64,000 bases of DNA from Neurospora tetrasperma FGSC 2508 (lineage: Eukaryota; Ascomycota; Sordariomycetes; Sordariales; Sordariaceae). The notes under the pieces were generated by a model, which ran no database searches, had not been told where the DNA came from, and saw only the letters and a program-made list of their open reading frames with translations. This document shows, one piece after another, positions 11,371 to 23,551 of the stretch; the stretch's first letter is position 1, and each line of letters starts with the position of its first letter. A program made the position numbers and the translations under genes. The stretch covers positions 6,991,981-7,055,980 of the forward strand of contig NW_009799179.1 of assembly GCF_000213175.1 (NCBI RefSeq), read 5' to 3'.

Positions 11371-14300
11371 CTAAAGTACAAACATGCGGCCAAAAAGGAT
11401 GCCGAAAGCAGCTGCATAGAGCAAATTGGCCGTGCTGAACTCGAGCCTGCCGCCGCCTCCCTGAACAGGAGACGAGTCCGAGTTTGAGGGTGAGTTCCAC
11501 GACAGCGTCCAGTTGGATGCCCATGCCCCTTCCTTGAAGTTGTCCTGCAGCTCGGTTACCAAAAGGAACTTCCCTTCGGGGTTGTAGGACCAAGAAGCTG
11601 ATCCGAGCAAATGACTATTAATAGTCACTCTCAGAGGTGCCTCGGCCACTCCCAGAATCGTGACGTTGGCCAGTGAGTTTCGGTCAAGGTACTTGCCCTG
11701 AGGTGTCACTCGAAATGAGTTCTTCTCAACCGTGAACTAAAAACAGCCAAACCCGGTTAGCACTTTCGACCTTGTCGCGCGAGGAGCGAGTCGCCAGCGA
11801 CCAACTAAACGCTCATGGCAAAGAGGGAAAAAGTGGTAGAAAGAACAAAAGGAAACTTACATCAACCCACTTCACATTCTCACCCGGCTCCAAACTCTCA
11901 CCATCATCCAGATACAACGTACCATTCGCCTTACCCGCACCATCAAGAGCAACGATGACACTCCACTCATTTTGTCTGCTCTCCGTCGTAGTCATGCCCG
12001 GCTCTTGCACTGGGATGACATGGCCACCCCGTAGAAAAACCGGAATGTGTCCCAGAGGTGCATCGATCGTTACATTCTCCCCAGGCTGAACACCCTCACT
12101 GGCGGCCTTGTATGTATACCAATCATACCAGATGGTCCCATCGCCAACTCCAGGAAACACGCCGTCCACTGTATTGGCCCCTTGAACAAGACATGGTGTC
12201 ACCATCACCGCGCTGCCCAACATGAACTGGCGATCCGCATCCGCCAACCACGGCTCTTGCGGGAACTCCCACGAGAGTGCGCGCATGACCGTATTTCCAG
12301 ACAGGCTGGCCTGGGCCATAAGCGTGTACATGTACGGGAGCAGGAGGTATCGAATCCTCATCGCCTTCTTGGACGCATCGATCACAGAGCTCCACACGTA
12401 GGGCTCCTGGCTGATGGCGCCACGGACGTTGTGGTTGCGGTAAAATGGGAAGAAGGCGCTGAGCTGCATCCATCGTGAGCACAGCTCGTGGTCGGTGTTG
12501 CCATTGAAGCCGCAGGTATCTACGCCGAACATGGGGAAACCGAAGATGGAGAAGGACAGGGCCTGGGGAATGCTGAAGTACAGAAACGCCCATAGGGAAT
12601 AGTTATCACCGCCCCAGTGACCGGCCCATTTGCCAGAACCCGCAAAGGTGCTGCGGCCGATGATAAAAGGACGCTTGCCCTCAAAGACTTTGAGAAGTGC
12701 CTGGTAAGTTGCGTGGAGGATTTGATGGCCGAACAAGTTGTGGAAGTCATAGTCAACTGTGCCGCCATGGTGGGTACCATTGGGGCTCAGGGCGTGAGTG
12801 CCAAGGTCGCCGTGGAAGTTGTTGATGACATATGGTGGATAGTTGATATTGCGCACTCCAGGAGTCGGTGTCGTCCTGAGGTAAGAAGTAGTGCTAGTGG
12901 TGCTGGCTGTAGTCGTGGGGTCTGGGTACTGCGTTTTGTAAACCGACGTTGCAGAGGATGCCTCACTCGCGTTGGTTTTTTCAAAACCTTCGGGGTAATC
13001 GAGCACAAGAGCACCTGGCTCACCGGGAAGACCCCATGGTGGATGAACCGGATTGAGCGTCAGGTTGCCCGTGCCACAGCTTCCGATGCAGAAAGAAGCA
13101 ACCTCGCTCATGTCAATCCAGATGCCATCAAAAGCGACCTTCTTATAGTACCTAACAAACTCGTCCGTCCACCAGCTGACGGTACCTGTACCGTTGAGGG
13201 CCGCACCAATCCAGTCCGGGAACACGGTGTAGCCAGGCCACACTGCACCGATATAGAGCGAACCGTCTGGGTTCATGATGAAAGCATCAGCTTCGAGTCC
13301 ACGGTGGTAAGGTTCGTAATCATCCTCTGGCTTGTCAGGATTTGGAACATAGATGGCCGAGTCGACAATTGGCACGTAGTGCTGGTGATTCTTGTGAAGC
13401 TCCTCGAGGAACTTGGCGCCTTCCTCGTAGCTGAACTGATCAGGGTCGTTTTCAAAGTCACGATAGCCCTTCATGTAATCAATGTCGGCTTTGAAAAGTC
13501 AGTAAAAGCATGGATGGGGAAAATTCTGATGCTAAAGGACTTGGGTTCACTCACTCCAGATTGTCTCCAGCGGGATGCCAAACTTGCGGAAATTGTCAAC
13601 GACATCCTTCACAACAGTCCAGTTCGAGTATCCCCAACGACATTGGTGAAAGCCAAGAGTCCAATACTGCTGCATTGCAGGAAGACCAACAGTACTGAGC
13701 TGATAAGACTTGATGATATCCTGAGCCGAAGGTCCCTCAAAGAAGTACAAATCGATGCTTCCGCCGAGAGTCCTCCAGGTGATACCTTCGGGTCGGAGGA
13801 GCACTTCCTGTGCATGAGCATTTCGAAGGAAGACACCGTTTGTATACGAAACATATTTGGCATTCTTGTCTGCCGGGTCGGTAACGTAGCTTAACTTTCC
13901 AGACTCGTCCTTGGTGAAGTATCTGGTGTCGAGATAGATCGGGTGGTTGCCGTAGATGTTGGCATCGAGGTTGTCGCCCACATCCGCAGCGAACAGCGTG
14001 CCTGGAGATGGTGTTAGTCAGATGCAATCCACGATGCACATTCATTTTAAGTTGAGACTTACGTGTCAGATTGTTCCCCAGTCTAAAGCCATGCATAACT
14101 TCGCCGAGACCATACAGGTTGTAATTCTCGGGTAAAGAGGAGCCGAACTCGATGAACTGATCCTCATAAACAAGAACACGGCCCTCGGTCGTGAACAAGA
14201 CATCTCCAGTCTCCTTACGCTTCACTGTGAAGGAGAAGGTGGGCTCGTTCGACCACGAGATTTCCAGCTTGCTTCCAGCCGCATTTGCATCAGGCTCGGC

Positions 14301-15444
14301 CTCTGGTCGGGGCACGAGCACCTCAGGAAGTATGAACCAAGTTTCATTACCGGGGCCAGTATAGCGAGGTTGAATCTGGACATTGATCCGATTGTCCGCC
14401 TGAAACTCAACGGTAAGCTTCAGGTGCTCGATGTCGTTGCCATAGACATTGCAGGGAGGGCCAGCAAGGGTCAAGTCAGCCGTGAGTCCCTTCTCCGTCT
14501 TTTGTGCATTAGTAGCTGTATATCCTGGACAGACGCTTTGAACATTAACTGCTTGTGGGTCGAAGATGTTAGGTAAGACATTTGGTCCGATGTCAGCTGA
14601 AGCTGGGAAAGTGAACATAGGGGAATCCCCTGCCACCGTCCCGCTCAATGCACCAGCTCTAGATGACGTTGCAACCACAGATACATGTTGAGCGGATGTC
14701 CATCGAGGGACAAAAGCCGCAAGAAGGAAGAAGGAAGCCGATGTGAAGACGGCCATGACGAGTAAAGCCGGATTGACGGTCCCCCAGACTTGTCGTATCC
14801 CACGTCGACCTTGGGATACGAAGAAGATGCCCAACAGGCAATATAAAAATATGGAAATACCCAGGTACGTCGATGCTCGTAGATTGTCGCCGAAGGAGCC
14901 CTCGAGCTGGTAAACTCCGTCAAAGTCGAGGAAGGATTTCGACACTAGTTGTGTGCCGAATATTCCTGAGCTTAGGTTGTTCTGTCTACTCTTCGAGGCC
15001 GCGTAGACTGGGTTGAGGAAGAGCAGCTGAGCGAGGAGGACTGCTGCTGGGAGAGGGTGATTAAGAGTCCAAAACTGGTAGAGTAGCTATCCCAACGTTG
15101 TTGGTCAACCCCTTGCTGCTCAGCCAAGCAAAAGAAAATGTAATGGTTGGAGCTGGAAAGTGAACATGCGAGGGAGCTGAATATAAGTACCTTTCATGAT
15201 GCTGGATACAGATTCCCGGCTGGGATAGGAAAGCGGGACTTACCTTGAAAATGTCACAATCTCTGTGCCCAAGGTAGCTTCCGGCGACAGGCACGGCAGT
15301 AGGATTCAAGTTCGGATGTGCTTCGTGGGGTTGCTGCTGCACTTGCGCTTGCAACTGCGAGCCGTATACTTGTGTCATCCATGCCAATCCTGGTGTCGTA
15401 GCTGTCTCCAGTTGTGATTGTCCAATCTTCCCCGGACGCATCAT
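11371..15444 (-). CDS. Glycoside hydrolase family 31 alpha-glucosidase with possible N-terminal membrane extension
   Basis: Exons 15444-15244, 15086-14063, 14001-13555, 13488-11861 and 11736-11371 join in phase to 1221 residues. The GH31 core starts near CPGYTATNAQKTEKGL. It holds the nucleophile signature GIWIDMSE and the acid/base region HWGGDN, followed by the GH31 C-terminal beta domains. It should release glucose from the non-reducing ends of alpha-glucans such as maltose. The C-terminus ends in a hydrophobic stretch (LLYAAAFGILFGRMFVL) resembling a GPI signal or membrane anchor. The start is uncertain. An in-frame Met at 14756 (MAVFTSASFFLLAAFVP) would make a normal signal peptide and a 1044-residue protein, close to the usual family length. 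The longer model adds 177 residues with two or three hydrophobic segments. The next gene on the same strand is the glucose transporter. Confidence 0.93.
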
Positions 15445-16932
15445 GGTCGGACCTGATCGACGTTGGTTCCCGCAGATTTGCGGGCACCAATCAATAACGG
15501 GAGTTCGTTAAAGCTAAACCAGCCTCCCGGAGCACCTGCCTTGGTCGGACCGAAACTTATATGCCGCCGCAGTTGGCAAGGTAACAACGTCTTGGGGAAC
15601 CAGGCAATGAATATCCGGGGCGGTAGTTGTTGCCGAGGATGACCGCAGAGGCGAAAGTATACAACGCCTTTACTGAGGTGTTGTCTGGTTGAGAACAAGT
15701 GCCGCCGACATGCCCGGCGTTAGGATGTGAAGCCGAAATGGTCGCTGTCTGAACTAAGAAAGGGCTATTCGGGGCGGAGAAGTATGAGAGAAAAATGGAA
15801 GATTTCCGGTCGGAGGAGTTATCAGTCGAATGAATCGAAGATAATACAAGCTAGGATAAATCAAGTCACTAAGTCGATGCGAGCCGTGAGGCAAGACCAA
15901 TGAAAAAGGAATGACCACGAGATGCCCCAAATGACCTATTAAACACCTCACGGCTACGCAATGGCTTTCTCTGTACTACCCGATATCCCAGGCATCACAA
16001 ATTACGAAGTTCCAGATCTGGCTGTTTTTTTCGTTCCCAACTTTAAATCGAGTTCGGATGATCCAGATCAGACGAGCTGAACCCAGGCGGCATCAGCCGA
16101 TTGACATCCTGGGGCAGATATGGATGGTATCAAACCTTCACAAGCATAGGATCACCTAGATACTCAACCTTTGATGCTACATCGTCCTCCCTCAATAAAT
16201 GTAGGTACCAGTAGTACTGATGTTAGTCGCTGGTCATTCGTGCCGTTGGCGTTTAGACGAAGACAATGCAGCGTGGCGGGTTCCTCCAGAGAAAATCGTG
16301 ATGCCCTTCCCGCCAGCATCACTGCAAGGTTACTTGCATATTCCGTTTGGGGTAGCCTCAGAACTTCATCAAGCACATCCCGCTTCTCTGTGACACGGGC
16401 TGTCTATATTGCACAATGAAATACATGTGCATAGATGTGTCACGTTTCCATCAACATGATGCCACGTCGTTTGAGGGTCGTTGTTCGCTGTGATGGATAT
16501 AAAACCCAGCTCGCGCCACGAAGAGCTCCATCGTCTTTGATTGCTTGACACAATAACCTCATCAGCGCCCAGATAACTGCACCATGTACACTGGTTGACT
16601 TGCCCATAACCAACAATGGGCAGACAGACATTCTGTAAAGCATCCGATGGGTGTCATCCGAAGCCCATGTCCCAGGGATATGGCCTGCAAGGAACAAAGC
16701 GGGATCAAGAGCTACAGCGCCCCAAAATAATGCCACCCAAAATCAAAAACAAATATTCAGCATGATGATCAAAGAGTTGATACCCAAAGTTTTTATTCCC
16801 AAATCCAAAAAATCTCCAAACTCCAACACGCTAACTCCGTCGCTGATATCCAGAAAGCTCGAGGGAAATTGTAGCCCAAAAGCGACCGGCGATTTCCCCA
16901 CCCATAAGCGTAAAATCAAAACAAAAAAAACG
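15445..16932. other. Intergenic region between transporter 3' end and alpha-glucosidase 5' end
   Basis: About 1.5 kb holding the alpha-glucosidase upstream region and the transporter 3' flank. No gene was recognised. Confidence 0.6.
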
Positions 16933-18956
16933 TCAATAGCTGAGATCGATGTTGCCCAAGGATGCCACAAGTTTATCGTCTTGTGACGCCCCGGTGTTAT
17001 TGCTCCCGCCCACGTCGGTTTGAGACGTACTGGAGTTGCTAGTGCGTGACTGCGATTGCTGTAGGTCAACTTGTTGGTGTTGTTGTTGGTGATGTTGTTG
17101 TTGTTGTTGCTGCGGCTGCTGCGGCTGCTGCTGCAGCTGCTGCGTTGGCGGTATGCCGTTATCGGAGAAGCCAAGGTCTCGCATCTCCTGGAAACTCCAA
17201 CTAGGTTCGAAGCGCCTGCTGTGCCACGCATGGTCAACTCTCTCGTACATCTCATCAATTTGTTCGAGACTGATCTTGCTAGTCTCGTAAACCATACACC
17301 ATACAAAGCCGACCGCTACTATGCAAAACGCGCCCCATACGAAAAACACTTTAGAGCCGAGATCTATCGAGCTTTCGTCACTCGCTGCGCTGTTCGTTTG
17401 CATATACGGGGTGCCGTAGGCGATGCCAAAATTGAGGAACCAATTTGAAGCCGTAGTTATTGACATGGATTTGGCTCTAACCTTGAGCGGATAAATCTCG
17501 GAGGTGACGACCCATACAACTGGGCCCCATGATGCAGCAAAGAAGAAGATGTATATCGCAACAAAGGTGATGAGGACCTTGTTCTGTGCTGATAGGTTGT
17601 TGGAGCCGCTGGCCGTCGCGAAGGCAGCGATCAGCAGCTGACAGATGGCCATGCCGATGGCGCCCACCATCAGGAGCCGACGCCGGCCCCATGATTCGAC
17701 CACGAACAATCCGGGTATGGTCGATGCTGTGTTGATGACTTGCATAATGAGAGAGATCTTGAAGGGGTTTCCGACGCCAGCGTTATTGAAAAAGGTGGTT
17801 CCATAGTACATGATAAAGTTCACGCCGGTAAGCTGTTGTAGCATCTGCAGACAGCAACCTGTGAACGTGCGACGGCCAAGGTGAGGTTCGCCAAAGAGAA
17901 TGTCCTTGTAAGAATCGGGACCCAGTGCCATCTCGTATTGATGGTTTGCTTCGATTTCGGCAAGCTCCTCGACCAAGGCAGGGTGAGTAATGTCCAGTCG
18001 ACGCAGCCGACTGAGAGAAAGGGCAGCGGCGTTCTTGTCTCCACGTTTGATGAGGTAACGAGGAGTTTCGGGTAACACAGTCAAACCCAGGACCAAGACG
18101 CAGGCCCAGGTTAGCTGAAGTCCTATTGGTACCCGGTAGGCAGCAGCTGTCTTCAATTTGTATGTGAGGATGTTGACCACGGCAGCGGCAAGAAGCCCCA
18201 TGGTGATGGAGAGTTGGTAGGTGCACACCAGTGTTCCTCGAATCCACTTGGGTGCCATCTCGGACTGATATAAGGGGACAAGCACTGAGACAATGCCGAT
18301 ACCAACACCGGCAACCGTCCTGATATTGTCCACGTTAGTTCAGGAATGAGCCAAGCAAAGCCTAGGGGGTAAAAGTACACACCTTCCTGCCACCAACAGA
18401 TCGATGTTATATGCACAAACCTGCAGGATGGCGCCGATTACGAAAATTCCGATGGCGCCAATAAGGGACCGGCGACGTCCATAGTGATCTCCGAGAGGCG
18501 CAGCGAGTAAGGCTCCGATGGCGGTTCCGGCGCTGAGCATGGCAACGATTAACGCACTCTCCTTTGGGTATATGCCAGGCTGTCCGTTGCCGTCGATGTA
18601 GCCGGTCGAAAAGTGGTCTTTGAACGATTTCATGGCAAGGATGCCGTTGATGGTTCTACAAGCCAGAGGTGCATAGTTAGCACTTTAGTTTGATGTTATC
18701 TCAAGGGTCTGGTCGCCTGGTCTGCGGCAACGCAGCATCAAGCCAGTATCCATCGCAGATGCCATTGCATGTCCCATGGCATATCCGTCGCATCGACGTG
18801 CTCGCCGCGCCCGAGTGCATTCAGAAGAGAGGCTTACCCAGTGTCATAGCCAAGGAGTAAGCCGCCTGTGGCGACAAACAGGCCGACCATGATCGCTGGG
18901 GCAGATGAGCCAGCGACATTGTCGGGCTTCTGCCAGCCCATGGCGAAGATCGCCAT
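16933..18956 (-). CDS. rco-3: RCO-3-type glucose transporter / glucose sensor (MFS sugar porter)
   Basis: Exons 18956-18838, 18655-18383 and 18319-16933 give 592 residues. The protein is a 12-TM sugar porter with the family signs GRRRSLIG after TM2, LPETPRYLIKRGD before the central loop, QQLTGVNFIMYYGTTFF in TM7 and ESWGRRRLLM later on. The N-terminus MAIFAMGWQKPDNVAGSSAP, the length and the long Gln/His-rich cytoplasmic tail match Neurospora RCO-3 (594 residues as I recall it). There, mutants are known to be altered in glucose transport, carbon repression and control of conidiation. The long tail after TM12 is typical of sensor-like members of the family. A Gln run of variable length could explain the two-residue difference. 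Gene identity rests on memory of the protein; the transporter family itself is certain. Confidence 0.93.
17043..17150 (-). repeat. CAG/CAA repeats encoding Gln-rich tail of the transporter
   Basis: The plus strand reads GTTGTTGTTGCTGCGGCTGC-like triplets. On the coding strand these make QQLQQQPQQPQQQQQQHHQQ followed by more Q/H. This is a triplet-repeat tract in the cytoplasmic C-tail and is likely to vary in length between strains. Confidence 0.85.
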
Positions 18957-20789
18957 GGCGCAAAAGGTCGAGGGCAGTCAGGCCAGGGTTCAGTGTCGTT
19001 GCCGCTGGGTTTGTCGCGGACTGACGGTGATGAGGTTGGACGATTGTTGAACCATTTGTATGGGGGTCGATGTCTTGGGGTCCCCGTAGCGAAGCGACGG
19101 TAGTAGAGGAGGTGGTAGTGGCCGGGTCACTAGTGGCACTTGAGGCTGTCGAGGGCGGGAACCACAGAGGTCTGTGTAGGGTGTCGACTGTGGTTCTCGA
19201 CTGGAGATCTTGACTGTAGGCTGTATGCTTGGGTAAAAGTTGTGGTTTATTACTTTTGGCTATGGGATGACAGCGACAGTCCCCGTCCGACTGGTATCCC
19301 GTCTGACAGAGAGCCGGGTCGGGAGGCCTGGCTGGTGTCTTTACTGTCCGTGTCCGCGTCTGGGTTTGCGCAACGACCTGGGCCAGAAAGGTAGCAAGAC
19401 GACAGGACGCAGCAAAACTGAAGCCAGAGAGAAGAAAGGTAGGAGCGAGGATGGAGTCCTGGCAGCCAGTGTGGATGACCCGGGGTGGATGATGGGTGGA
19501 CGGGGTGGGTGACTGGATCCAATGGATGGCTAGGCGGACTGGACGCTTCGAGATCACAGTTCCTCTCAGCACGGGAGGGGCGCGCTCTGATTGGCCGGCC
19601 TACCCCAGAGCCCAGACACCGACAAGCCCGTGCTCAGTTTGGCCTCCTTTAAGCCTGCAATTGCCTGGCCGCACGCCGCCTGCAGGCCTGGTAAATTCTG
19701 GGGCTGTGAAGTGGAAGTTTTCCGTGTTGGAGGGGATATCCATGATGAGCCGAAGAGAGTACCTCCCTAGGTATTGCCAGTATCCAGTGCCACGAGTGCC
19801 TCTTGCCATGGGACGACATCACTCAAGACCATGCCTATGGGATGGATGCGATCCAGATGGGTTGCGATGGGATGAACAGGGCATCACGCACAGGAACCGC
19901 ACCTACATCCGATAGTAAGCACCCAGGGCACCTTCCCCAGAGGCCCACCAAAATGCCTGCGCGTCTCCATCCACTCTTCTTGTCACTTTGCCTCGTCCAT
20001 CCCGAAAGCCTTCTGAGGTTCCTTTGACATCCCCAGACTAGTTCCCATTGAGATGCTACACTAGTGCCACATGCTCCGGCTGACCCCGGTGACCTGCAGG
20101 ACGCTCGGCTATTCGCACGCCTCTCACTTCAGTTCGTGATGCCGTGACTAGAACAATTCGAAATATGTTCGATCATGACAGTCAAGTCCTTTTGCGACGC
20201 GATTTTTGTCATAGTCCTCTTGGTTTGCACCAGACAGCTTCAAGCGCGGGACGCAAGCGACGTTGAAGTTTTAGCAGAAGTGGCAGACAATCATAAACCG
20301 AGCCCAGCGAGATAGATGCTTCTACACTATTGGAGCCTGTCTTGCATTGCAACGATAATTATATATGTTCTTGGTTTTCCAGATTTCTCATGAACTAGCA
20401 GACACTGTGCTGACCCAAAAGTATTTGTCAATCTCCGCAGCTGTCCTGTAACAGTACCATGAGACGCTCCCTGAGCTCGACAGCCCACGTTGCTATTTGC
20501 TGGATGGCGCAGAGATTATTCGCTTGGTGTTAGGTAACCGGGGCACACCTGTATCGTGAAGTGCTGGAAGGATCACATCAAAAACGGCAAACCCGCTGTC
20601 CAATACCACGCCAGAGACGTGTCTGACACGCAAATAACCCAAAAATATCCGTTACGGTATCTCCCGTCATTCAAACCATCAGGCATTCGTCGCTGTTTCG
20701 TGCCGTGGGGAAAGGCCCCAGGCCAAGTGCCCCTGGATTTGACTCCAGCTTCTTAGTTTCATAGCATTGTGGGGGGCTAAAGAGGCATC
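18957..20789. other. Upstream region of the transporter gene
   Basis: About 1.8 kb upstream of the transporter start. A 242-codon open frame on the minus strand (19572-18844) overlaps the transporter ATG in another frame. Its composition is low-complexity and it has no domain, so I do not call it a gene. A CCGGGG at 19480-19485 fits the SYGGRG consensus of the carbon catabolite repressor CRE-1/CreA. No other gene was seen. Confidence 0.5.
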
Positions 20790-21431
20790 ATGGATGGTTT
20801 CGACGCTTCTACATATCTACCCCATGAAAGAACACCATTCAGGGACGTCTACCTTGGATGCTTTTCTATACGCGAAGACTTGGTTACTCCGGAAAGGTCA
20901 ATTGTCATGAACAAACTTGCCAAGGTAACGATGCCTACATTTGTGCCCCGTGTCACTACTTCCAGGGAATCTTACTTGCCGCCTAGTGGTGCTTCTGAGC
21001 TGCCGAATGGCAACACTGGCAATTGAAATCAATGGCTAACAAGTGTTCCACTAGCGCATCTAGAAGACATTCCCGGAATGTTCGTAAGGAACTTCAACAG
21101 TCTATGACTCCATGGCTTGTCCATGTCTTGATGGCTTCAGCAAAGACACTCCACTCCTCAAGTACGGAGACGTCATATCCGAGTGTGAGGAGATCCAGGT
21201 ATTCCACTAGTCGTGTCAAGATATATTCCGGTGGACGGAGTGGCTGAGAATGGGACCCTTACCTCATATCCCTACAATCCAACATCCAGTCTTCGCTCCT
21301 TGCGCTTGGGAACTTCCCCGTGGCACAGCATGATCCTGCCTTACGAAGAGACAACGAACCAAGCAGCGTCATTCAACACCATGTTCATCTCCAGACCGTG
21401 ACAAACATGTTAGCTCGATACCTATCTTAAA
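20790..21431 (+). pseudogene. Possible decayed gene, function unknown
   Basis: Three coding-like pieces follow one another on the plus strand. The first runs from an ATG at about 20790 to a GTAACG donor at about 20926. The second is near 21058-21200 and changes reading frame at about 21107-21115, where NFNSL runs into a stop while DSMACPCLDGF continues one base over; it ends before a GTATTC donor. The third, near 21270-21430, contains ALGNFPVAQHDPALRRDNEP and ends in LARYLS and a stop. The CPC motif and the tail look loosely like the C-terminal region of AflR-type zinc-cluster regulators, but no DNA-binding domain is present. It may be a relic, a small novel gene with a missed intron, or chance. 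Confidence 0.25.
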
Positions 21432-23551
21432 CTAAAGACAACGTTTAAGAATCATGTTACTATGTCAAACCTGATTTGGCGCCGTCAAGTGCACCTGGAT
21501 TCCACTGCCCAAGCAGCATGCGAAGACGCATATTGTCATTCTACCAGCGCACCCTGGCAGACGCCTTTGTTCTTCCGCCTCCCTTTAGGTGCCTATATGC
21601 TTCTTTTGATTCGTGGTTTGTAGGTCTCCTATTCATGTCTTACGAATCATCACTCCACATGTGTGAAGTATTTCTCTTCCTTCCACTACCCATCTCGCTG
21701 TGGTACCGAGACACCGAACGTTCAGCTTCGCGTGGGTTAAGTCGCCTACTAGATAGATCAAAGAGCTACCAGTACACATGAGATGACAAAAGCTCGACAA
21801 AGAGACGCTTCAAGTCAATACAATGTGGAAAGCTAGAAATGAGTTCAATCTAGCAGAATCGTACAACTTATCTCCCTCACTCCCAAGCCATACTACCGAG
21901 ACAAACTATTGGCTGACCACAGAATAATCAAGTGTGACTTACGGGCCACGCGTGATTATTTACAGCTTATTACAGAATACTCAAGGGAAAAACGTTGTGT
22001 GCTGATTACTCATCCTTAGCCACGAGCGGCGTGAGTGGGAAGACAGTATGCTATACTTGGACATGGACGGAAAGCACATATCTTGTAGAGATATTCTACC
22101 AGATACTTACTCTTGAGCGAGGCACATACTACAGCAAGAATTCCTGGACTCGCTTGCAAGCAGAAAAAAATATGGCACACATCGTCACTGTTGTCATGGC
22201 GTTACTGGTTCCTCCTGGCTTGAGGTCTTCATTTTCATATGAGGAAGACCATAGCCGACTGATAACTAGTTGACCAACAACATCTTATCAAACCTCTCTG
22301 CAATATCTGGACTCTTCATCTATACACATTGCATCGCTGTCGTAGCAAGTTCGTTCTCCAAGGAAGCCTTTTGTTCCTCATCTCAATGCTTTGACATCTC
22401 AACTCTAAACGATTGCCTTAACTTAAGAAAACCAAAACCCCTCTATGTTGAAATATACAAACCACAATAACCACCGATATTGAACCAGCTCCCTCTATCC
22501 AGTCGTTAGTTACACTTGTCATGCTTCACCCGCTTCGTGATAAATCAGTGGAGGCAGCCTATAACAACGATACAAGGATTTTGTACAAAGCTCTAGTGTT
22601 GTGTGTATCCGGACCCAAATTTCCTCACTGTTCATCTACGATTGTTTCCACTCTTCTGATTACAAGATCAGGCTGTACTTGGATCTCGGAACATTAGAAA
22701 CGTCAATGCCTCAAGTCAAAGACATACCTCGTGGATGGTCTCGGACTAAAAGACTTTTCACTGAGCACCAGACACGTAAAGTGCTTGCTACATCATATGC
22801 ATTTTTAGCTAAATCAAAGCCAACGAAAGGTAAACTTTATCCAATGCGGATGTTCCATGTATGTGTCAACATACTCCTCACTCCTCTGATCAAGATGCCA
22901 GAGGCTCTTTGTTTTGTCGAATACCTCATCGACTAGACAGCTAGGCCATATAGCGTTATCGTCAGTATCTACGTACTGTCTAACCCATGAAGATTCCCCA
23001 TACGTACCCCAGCCTTGCCGTTGCGGCACCGGTTCGCCAGTATCACACTATAAAAGAGACACGAGAGAGAACTAGAGGCACGTACCGAGCCTTGATCCGA
23101 GACAGGAACGAGCTGGGCTGATCTAGACCTTCCAGGGATATTCTCCACAATGCCTAAGAAGTAACCGCTCAGCGTAATCTTCAAGATAATAACCCAAGCC
23201 AGCATACCGGCGGACTAAAAACCACAGAGTTGAACGAACGTGTTGAGACTGAACTTCGTGTCTCTTTTATTCATCTCCCTTTCTGCTCCAAAGCGAATTC
23301 ATGGCTATCATCATGACATTAGAATAAAAAGACTACCCATAAAAGTACAAACATGTGGCGCCAGCATGTATTCCAAACCGCTAGTGAAGATAAAGATGCA
23401 AATCCCGGGCAAATTGAGTTTTACACAACCGCCGAGACTAACCAAAACCCATCATTCCATTTCAACTCCGGTGTTGTTATTCCTTCTCGGAACCCGTCCA
23501 AGTAGGGCTGGTATAAGCATTTCTTGGACAGGCAACTTCGCGAAAATCAAT
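21432..23551. other. Gene-poor region
   Basis: About 2.1 kb between the possible relic and the fumarate reductase 3' end. It is somewhat more A/T-rich than the flanks and has only short open frames, none with recognisable motifs or joinable exons. It does not look heavily RIP-mutated by eye. Confidence 0.5.

Noticed and set aside
22601-22936. 111-codon plus-strand frame in the gene-poor region.
   Set aside because: No recognisable motif, no joinable exons and alternative-start only.
22814-23205. Minus-strand frames starting with a hydrophobic stretch (MLAWVIILKITLSGYF).
   Set aside because: A signal-like start alone is not enough; the following sequence does not look like protein and no exon extends it.
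20050-23550. RIP-mutated transposon remnant.
   Set aside because: The region is slightly A/T-rich but lacks the strong TpA excess and dense stop codons of heavily RIP-mutated DNA, and no repeat ends were found.
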